A stretch of DNA of 64,000 nucleotides, taken from JAIVJM01 sp963816985. GTDB taxonomy: Bacteria; Acidobacteriota; Blastocatellia; Pyrinomonadales; Pyrinomonadaceae. The notes under the pieces were generated by a model. The model had not been told where the DNA came from, made no database searches, and was given only the letters and a program-made list of their open reading frames with translations. The stretch spans positions 1,860,001 through 1,924,000 of the forward strand of contig CAWFMF010000004.1 in assembly GCA_963816985.1 (NCBI GenBank), given 5' to 3'. The position numbers and the translations under genes are program-made. Below, one piece after another: positions 59,143 to 64,000 of the stretch. Numbering within the stretch: the stretch's first letter is position 1; each line of letters begins with the position of its first letter.

Positions 59143-61305
59143 TTGACGCTCGAAGAGAAACTCAAAAACCTCCCCACCGCGCCCGGCGTCTATCTGCACA
59201 AGGACGAGGGCGGGAAGATTATCTACGTCGGGAAGGCGAAGAACCTGCGCAACCGCGTGCGCTCCTACTTCCAGTCGGGGCGCGGGCACGACCGCAAGAC
59301 GCGCGAGCTGGTGAAGCGCATCCGCGACCTCGAATTCATCGTCACCGACAACGAGGTCGAGGCGCTCGTCCTCGAATCGAACCTCATCAAGCAGCACCGC
59401 CCGCGCTACAACGTGCTCTTGAAGGACGACAAGCAGTACCCGCACCTCAAGCTCACCATCAACGAGGCTTTCCCGCGCGTGATGATTACGCGCCGCATAC
59501 AGCGCGACGGCTCGCTCTACTTCGGCCCGTATCTCCCGGCCTCGCTCGCGCGCCGCACGATTGACCTCATCAACCGCACGTTCCAGCTCCGCACCTGCGA
59601 CATCGAGATTGACGGGCGGCTCCCTCGCCCCTGCCTCGAATACCACATCAAGCGTTGCCTCGGCCCCTGCGTGAAGGACTTGTGCAAGCCCGCCGAATAC
59701 GCCGAGGCCGTGCGCGACGTGCGGATGTTCCTCGAAGGCAAGAACAAGGAGCTGGCCGAAGACTACGGCGCGCGCATGGAGAAGGCTTCCGAGGAGACGC
59801 GCTTCGAGATGGCGGCGAAGTACCGCGACCTGCGCAAGGTCGTCCTCGCCGTCACCGAGCAGCAGAAGATGGCCGTCTCCGCCGACCTCGACGTTGACAT
59901 CTTCGGCTATTACCGCGAGGGCGCGCGCCTCGCCCTCCAGCTCTTCACGATGCGCGAAGGAAAGATCGTTGGCCGCCGCGAGTTCTTCTGGGAGGACTTG
60001 CCCGAAGACGACTCGTTCGACTCGTCGGCCTTCCTCGGCGACGTGCTGACGCAGTATTACTCGACCGACTACGTGCCGCGAGAGGTGCACGTCCCCGAAG
60101 ACTTCGAGGACAGGGAGATTCTCGAAAAGGCTCTGACGCAGCGAAAAGGTCGCCGCGTCCGCATCCACGACCCGCGACGCGGCGAGAAGCGCGACATGAT
60201 CGCGCTCGTCGAAAAGAACGCGCAGATCGCCTTCGAGCAACGCTTCCGCGTTTTGAAGCCCGACATGGAGCGCGTGCTCGAAGAGTTGCAGGAGGTCTTG
60301 GAGTTGCCGCGCTTCCCCGCGCGCATCGAGTCGTTCGATGTCTCGAACATCTCCGGCGCGGAGAACGTCGCGGCGATGGTCGTCTGCGAGAACGGCAAGA
60401 TGAACCGCGCCGAGTACCGCAAGTTCCGCATCAAGACGGTCGAGGGCGCGAACGACCCGGCCTCGATGGGCGAGGCGGTCTTAAGGCGTTACCGTCGTCA
60501 ACTGGATGAGGGAAACCCTCTGCCCGACCTCGTGATGATTGACGGCGGCAAGACGCAACTCGGAGCCGCCGCCGCCGCGCTCCGCGAGTTGGGATTAGAA
60601 GCCTTGCCCGCCGTCGGCGTCGTCAAGCCGCCGCGCCGGCACAACGATGTCTCGCACCTGCTCGTCAAGGGGCGAGAGCACGCGCCCGTCTATCTCGACT
60701 CGCACTCGCCTGTGCTTCGCCTCATCCAGATGATTCGCGACGAGACGCACCGCGCCGCCGTCACCTACCACCGCAAGCGGCGCGAGCTGCGCGACTTCAC
60801 CTCGGAGCTGACGGCGATACCCGGCGTCGGCGAGAAGCGCAAGAGTAAGCTGCTGCGCAACCTCGGCTCGATTCAACGCGTCTCGACGGCCACGGTCGCC
60901 GACCTCTCGCCCTTCGTGGGCCGCAAGACCGCCGAAGATATCGTCGAGCACTTCGCGCGCCAGCGCGCACTCGCCGGGGCGGGCGCGGGAAGCGGAGAGC
61001 CGGACGCGGGACGTGTCGCCGAAGGTGAGACGGTCGCCCTTTCGCACGCGACGGTTGACCCGACCGTGATGACCGACGAGACAATCGGCGACGAGCACGT
61101 CGAGACGCGACTCGTTGACCCGGAAGGCGACGCCGAAGACCTCCAACCCATCCGCTCGGTTGACCACGAAGGCAACCCGCGCCAACGGCGGCGTTCGACA
61201 CGCAAGCGCGGCGAACGCTCCACGAACCCGCACGGCGTCAGGCGCGAGAAAGTGTCGGAGACCGATGCGGAGACCGGTGGAAGGGCAGAGGGGAGCGACA
61301 AGTAA
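59143..61305 (+). CDS. uvrC: Excinuclease ABC subunit C
   Basis: The 720-residue repair nuclease incises damaged DNA on both sides of the lesion with UvrA/B. It has the GIY-YIG domain (GVYLHKDEGGKIIYVGKAKN, residues 15-95), a CCLE-type Cys cluster (CLEYHIKRCLGPC), the UVR helix near 215, the RNase-H-like domain (ESFDVSNISGAENVA, VMIDGGKTQL) and a C-terminal HhH pair (IPGVGEKRKSKLLRN). A 100-residue Asp/Arg-rich tail (TSTRKRGERSTNPHG) extends beyond the usual end. The start is a TTG with AGGTGA upstream. Confidence 0.95.
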   Translation: MTLEEKLKNLPTAPGVYLHKDEGGKIIYVGKAKNLRNRVRSYFQSGRGHDRKTRELVKRIRDLEFIVTDNEVEALVLESNLIKQHRPRYNVLLKDDKQYPHLKLTINEAFPRVMITRRIQRDGSLYFGPYLPASLARRTIDLINRTFQLRTCDIEIDGRLPRPCLEYHIKRCLGPCVKDLCKPAEYAEAVRDVRMFLEGKNKELAEDYGARMEKASEETRFEMAAKYRDLRKVVLAVTEQQKMAVSADLDVDIFGYYREGARLALQLFTMREGKIVGRREFFWEDLPEDDSFDSSAFLGDVLTQYYSTDYVPREVHVPEDFEDREILEKALTQRKGRRVRIHDPRRGEKRDMIALVEKNAQIAFEQRFRVLKPDMERVLEELQEVLELPRFPARIESFDVSNISGAENVAAMVVCENGKMNRAEYRKFRIKTVEGANDPASMGEAVLRRYRRQLDEGNPLPDLVMIDGGKTQLGAAAAALRELGLEALPAVGVVKPPRRHNDVSHLLVKGREHAPVYLDSHSPVLRLIQMIRDETHRAAVTYHRKRRELRDFTSELTAIPGVGEKRKSKLLRNLGSIQRVSTATVADLSPFVGRKTAEDIVEHFARQRALAGAGAGSGEPDAGRVAEGETVALSHATVDPTVMTDETIGDEHVETRLVDPEGDAEDLQPIRSVDHEGNPRQRRRSTRKRGERSTNPHGVRREKVSETDAETGGRAEGSDK

Positions 61306-61341
61306 GCACTACTTCAAATGAATGTCAGGCGTTAGTGATGA

Positions 61342-61415
61342 CTGTAGGGGCAGGGCAAGTCCGCGGCCCGCTCTCTTCCCTAAAACACGGGCAGGGACAA
61401 GCCCTGCCCCTACAG
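61342..61415. repeat. Palindromic repeat family B, copy 3
   Basis: The right arm is identical to copies 1 and 2; the left arm has decayed (CTGTAGGGGCAGGGC then different bases). It follows uvrC and lies before the minus-strand membrane protein gene. Confidence 0.85.
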
Positions 61416-61454
61416 AATTATTTCGACGCTTTATGTTCCAACCACCCGCAGTCT

Positions 61455-61844
61455 TCAGCCGTGTGAGCGGAGCGAGCGCGCGACGAGGCCGACGCCTCCG
61501 GCGAGGAGGACGAGCATGACGATGGTGTTGAAGAGGCTGGTCTGCTGGAAGTAAATCTGGAGGTTCATGAGGACGCCCGCGAAGATGATGACGACGCCCA
61601 CGAAGAGCAGCAGCCAACCGGCGACCGAGCGACCGTTGAAGAAGAGCAGGCCGATGCCGAAGATGAGCGGCACGAGCGAGAGGCCGAAAGAGTTGTAGCC
61701 CCACATCGTCCACCAACCGCCCGACACCACGACGCGGCTCGTCAGCATGTAAGCCCCGGCCACCGCCATCCCCAGTCCGAGCAGAAACTCGCCGATGCCG
61801 CCCGGCGTCCCGCCCGCGCCCCGCACGTTCCGTTCACTCTCCAT
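61455..61844 (-). CDS. Four-helix membrane protein of unknown function
   Basis: GAGG lies 11 nt before ATG 61844. The 129-residue protein starts MESERNVRGAGGTPGGIGEF and has about four hydrophobic helices with a TTM-like loop (TSRVVVSGGWWTMWG). It starts 20 nt downstream of the P1 peptidase stop on the same strand, so the two are probably co-transcribed. No family is recognised with certainty. Confidence 0.72.
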   Translation of the reverse strand: MESERNVRGAGGTPGGIGEFLLGLGMAVAGAYMLTSRVVVSGGWWTMWGYNSFGLSLVPLIFGIGLLFFNGRSVAGWLLLFVGVVIIFAGVLMNLQIYFQQTSLFNTIVMLVLLAGGVGLVARSLRSHG

Positions 61845-61863
61845 AAGTTTTTTTACCTCGGCC

Positions 61864-63066
61864 TCACTTGCCTTTTTCGATGGCGTTGTACTTCCTGAGA
61901 ATCTCGACGGTGCGCGCGACGGGCAGCGCCTCGGCGGTGTTGCCGTCGCGGCCCCGGACGGTCGTCGCGCGGAGCAGAGAATTATAGACGGCCTCCTCGG
62001 TCGCCTCGACGCAGGCGAGGAAGAGCGGCGACATCGCGTCGTTCGAGAGCGTTTGCACGGCGCGCACGCCGCCCGGAGGGTTCGGGCGGATGCGGTTCTG
62101 CGGCGCGGTCGAGAAGGCGATGACGTAATCGCCGCTCCCGCTCGTCGAGGGCGAGCCCGTGCGCGCGAGTCCGAGCATGGCGCGCGCCGCCAGCCGCCTG
62201 AGGTTCCGCGCGTCGAGCGGCGCGTCGGTCGCGACGACGATGATGATTGAGCCGTCGGCCCTATCACTCACATCAACTCCTGAGCCCTCCGCCTTCGCGC
62301 CGCGCCGCGTCTCCAAATCTTCCTTCAGATAATACTTCCCCAACTCGCGCCCCACCGGAGCGCCGTTCATCGTGAGCACGCCGCCGAAGTTGGTCTGCAC
62401 GAGCACGCCGACCGTGTAGCCGCCGCGCGAGGGCGGCACGACGCGCGAAGACGTGCCGACGCCGCCCTTGAAGCCGAAGGCGACGGTTCCCGTGCCCGCG
62501 CCGATGGAGCCTTCTTCGACCTCGCCGCCGCGCGCGTTCTTGAGAGCGGCGAAGACCTCCTCGCGCCCGACGTGGCGGCCACGGATGTCGTTGAGGAAGC
62601 CGTCGTTCGTCTCGCCGACGACCGGGTTGACCGAGCGCACCTCTTCGTTGCCGGGGAGCGCGAGCATCCATTCGAGGAGCGCGTCCGCCGCGCGCGGGAC
62701 GTTCAGCGTGTTCGTCAAAAGAATCGGCGTCTCAAGCTCTCCAAGCTCGTTGACCTGCGTGGAGCCCATCAGCTTCCCGAAGCCGTTGCCGACGAAGATC
62801 GCCGCCGGGACTTTCTCCTGAAAAAGATTCCCTTCGTGCGGCAAGACGGCGGTCACGCCCGTCCGCACCGCCTCGCCTTTAATCAGCGTCGAGTGGCCGA
62901 CGCGCACGCCCGCCACGTCCGTAATCGCGTTCCACTTTCCGGCGGGCAGCACGCCGACCACGAGGCCGATGTCGCGCGCCCTCGGTCGCCTTTCGTCAGT
63001 CCTTGCGGTCGGGTTCATCAGCGCCAGTGCGAGCAGCGAAGAGAGAAGCAGTTTGAGGCCGGTCAT
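61864..63066 (-). CDS. Exported P1 (DmpA-type) N-terminal nucleophile peptidase
   Basis: The 400-residue protein has a signal peptide (about 1-22), then GKWNAITDVAGVRVGHSTLI, the P1 family start, NPVVGETNDGFLNDI, GSIGAGTGTVAFGFKGGVGTSS and, near residue 310, GSGDYVIAFSTA, the region that self-cleaves so that Ser or Thr becomes the nucleophile. DmpA-like enzymes are aminopeptidases or esterases acting on beta- or D-amino-acid peptides. Secretion is suggested by the signal peptide. It is co-transcribed with the small membrane protein gene. Confidence 0.9.
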   Translation of the reverse strand: MTGLKLLLSSLLALALMNPTARTDERRPRARDIGLVVGVLPAGKWNAITDVAGVRVGHSTLIKGEAVRTGVTAVLPHEGNLFQEKVPAAIFVGNGFGKLMGSTQVNELGELETPILLTNTLNVPRAADALLEWMLALPGNEEVRSVNPVVGETNDGFLNDIRGRHVGREEVFAALKNARGGEVEEGSIGAGTGTVAFGFKGGVGTSSRVVPPSRGGYTVGVLVQTNFGGVLTMNGAPVGRELGKYYLKEDLETRRGAKAEGSGVDVSDRADGSIIIVVATDAPLDARNLRRLAARAMLGLARTGSPSTSGSGDYVIAFSTAPQNRIRPNPPGGVRAVQTLSNDAMSPLFLACVEATEEAVYNSLLRATTVRGRDGNTAEALPVARTVEILRKYNAIEKGK

Positions 63067-63242
63067 CTATCTGTCGTTCCGTCTGCGAGTCTTTCGGCGA
63101 GCCCCTGCGCCCGTCGTTTGCCGAAAGCGGCGTGCTGCGGTTATAACTCTCGCGGCGTTTTCGGTAGAATCGGGCCGCCCCGCCCGCTCGGCGGCCCTCG
63201 AAGTCGCTTTTAACCTTCCAATCGGTCGGCGGACATTTAAGC

Positions 63243-64000
63243 ATGAAAAGCCTCTTCTCACGAACACAGTTTTTCGCCCTCTGCGTCCTGCTCTGCGCCT
63301 CGGCGTCGGCGGCCTTCGCCCAGACCAACCCGCCGCCCGCGCCGCCGCTCGTCTGGAAAGATTTTACGTCCGGGGACGGGACGTTCAAGGCGAAGTTCCC
63401 CTCGCCGCCGAAGTTCAGGGAGGCCCCCTTCAAGAAGGGGCCGGTCAACTTCGTGCGGCACGTCTACGAGGCGTCCGTCCCCGGCCTCTACACGTTCGAG
63501 CTCGACTACATGGACATGCCCGCCGGGTACAACGACCCAGACCTCTCGACCGAGGGCGGCATCACCGGCATGACGCGCTCGTTGGTCGAGAAGGGCGGTC
63601 GCGTGCTCACGAACACGCAGGTCAGGCAGGGGACGTGCGACGGGCGCGAGGCGACCGTCGCCATCCCGAACCCTTCGAAGGGCTCCGACGCCTTCGCGCA
63701 CGGGCGCATCTTCAATTCGGGACAGCGTTACTATTTTCTGGTCTTCGTGGGCGAGGTGAACTCCGAGACCACGCGGCAGGTGGGACAGGCTTTCATGGAC
63801 TCGTTCTCGATCAGGGACGGGTGCAAGGCTCCCGTCGCGCCGACGGTCGCGCCGACGGTCGCGCCCGCGCGCTCGACGGTCGAGGGCACGCGCGACGCGG
63901 CGACCGGGTGGCGGCGGATAGAGAACGTCGAGCAGGGCTTCAGCCTGCTCATGCCCGGCGCGGCGGCGCGCGTCTCCACGCAGGCGCAGGTGCAGCCCTT
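63243..64000 (+). CDS. Exported repeat-domain protein (partial at window end)
   Basis: ATG 63243 starts a signal peptide (MKSLFSRTQFFALCVLLCAS and on to AFAQ), then a domain of about 140 residues (FTSGDGTFKAKFPSPPKF, YTFELDYMDMP, RYYFLVFVGEVNSETTRQVGQAF). A 12-bp tandem repeat encodes VAPTVAPTVAPA, then a second, similar domain starts (TGWRRIENVEQGFSLLMPGAA) and runs off the window. The paired domains are an internal duplication. I recognise no family. TTATAA-N18-TAGAAT at 63141-63170 is a weak promoter candidate. Confidence 0.8.
   Translation, partial: MKSLFSRTQFFALCVLLCASASAAFAQTNPPPAPPLVWKDFTSGDGTFKAKFPSPPKFREAPFKKGPVNFVRHVYEASVPGLYTFELDYMDMPAGYNDPDLSTEGGITGMTRSLVEKGGRVLTNTQVRQGTCDGREATVAIPNPSKGSDAFAHGRIFNSGQRYYFLVFVGEVNSETTRQVGQAFMDSFSIRDGCKAPVAPTVAPTVAPARSTVEGTRDAATGWRRIENVEQGFSLLMPGAAARVSTQAQVQP

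Noticed and set aside
58402..60240. 612-residue minus-strand open frame across uvrC
   Set aside because: It is antisense to uvrC and the DUF457 gene and is Arg/Val/Glu-rich as expected from GC-rich shadow frames.
1..64000. Transposase, integrase, phage or CRISPR
   Set aside because: No DDE, HUH or recombinase motif and no spaced direct repeats of 25-40 nt were seen; repeats are palindromes.
1..64000. tRNA or rRNA genes
   Set aside because: No cloverleaf with GGTTCGANNCC-type arm or rRNA core sequence was noticed by eye in the gaps; a model search would be decisive.

Overview
The window is GC-rich, gene-dense bacterial chromosome that best fits Acidobacteriota, probably class Blastocatellia. 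The evidence is three exported VWFA-type proteins of the kind common in that phylum, two very large Ser/Thr kinase-TPR proteins, an M48 peptidase-propeller fusion and a high-GC codon bias. The phylum is an inference from gene content. I see no rRNA, tRNA, CRISPR array, integrase or transposase.

Layout: 1-3.6 kb carries a truncated lytic transglycosylase, a PEGA/TPR exported protein, a PLP aminotransferase and tiny membrane proteins. 3.6-6.5 kb is an accessory island: a Phe-rich repeat protein and an atypical ECF-like sigma factor diverge from a pair of mirror-image promoter-like sites (GGTTGC-N17-CGTC), followed by a short zinc-type (ZAS) protein and a hydrophobic peptide. 6.5-12.7 kb has a VWFA protein, FmdB, a lytic transglycosylase behind a candidate c-di-AMP riboswitch, a sigma-54 activator and two envelope proteins. 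12.8-18.4 kb is an ileS-lspA-lgt-rluD run, pairing isoleucyl-tRNA synthetase with lipoprotein maturation. 18.5-27.8 kb has a kinase-TPR protein, two VWFA proteins and a large hybrid histidine kinase. 27.9-34.3 kb holds mostly minus-strand enzymes (GrdB-like, DUF309, rhodanese, TrxR-like, methyltransferase, DUF6687-like, ferredoxin). 34.5-37.1 kb is a second island with another sigma-like/ZAS pair and small orphan proteins. 37.3-45.3 kb has a glutaredoxin, a frameshifted kinase-TPR gene, a PPP phosphatase, a Bcp peroxiredoxin and an ABC-2 exporter. 45.5-64 kb has a Tat-exported aminotransferase, a GH31 glucosidase, a frameshifted amidohydrolase, GalE, a PfkB kinase, the M48-propeller protein, UvrC and a P1 peptidase.

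The most unusual structure is not a gene. At least twelve intergenic gaps are filled by long hairpins whose arms are degenerate tandem heptanucleotides, in six word families (for example GGCAAAA, CAGTTTT, GATTTTG, CGCTGAA). They often run from one gene's stop codon to the next gene's start. Three further palindrome families (a nested element of about 220-260 bp in four copies, a GTAGGGGCAGGG palindrome in three, and a GCGGTAGCG palindrome in three) fill other gaps. Three genes carry single-base frameshifts that split otherwise good reading frames; these may be sequence errors or true decay.
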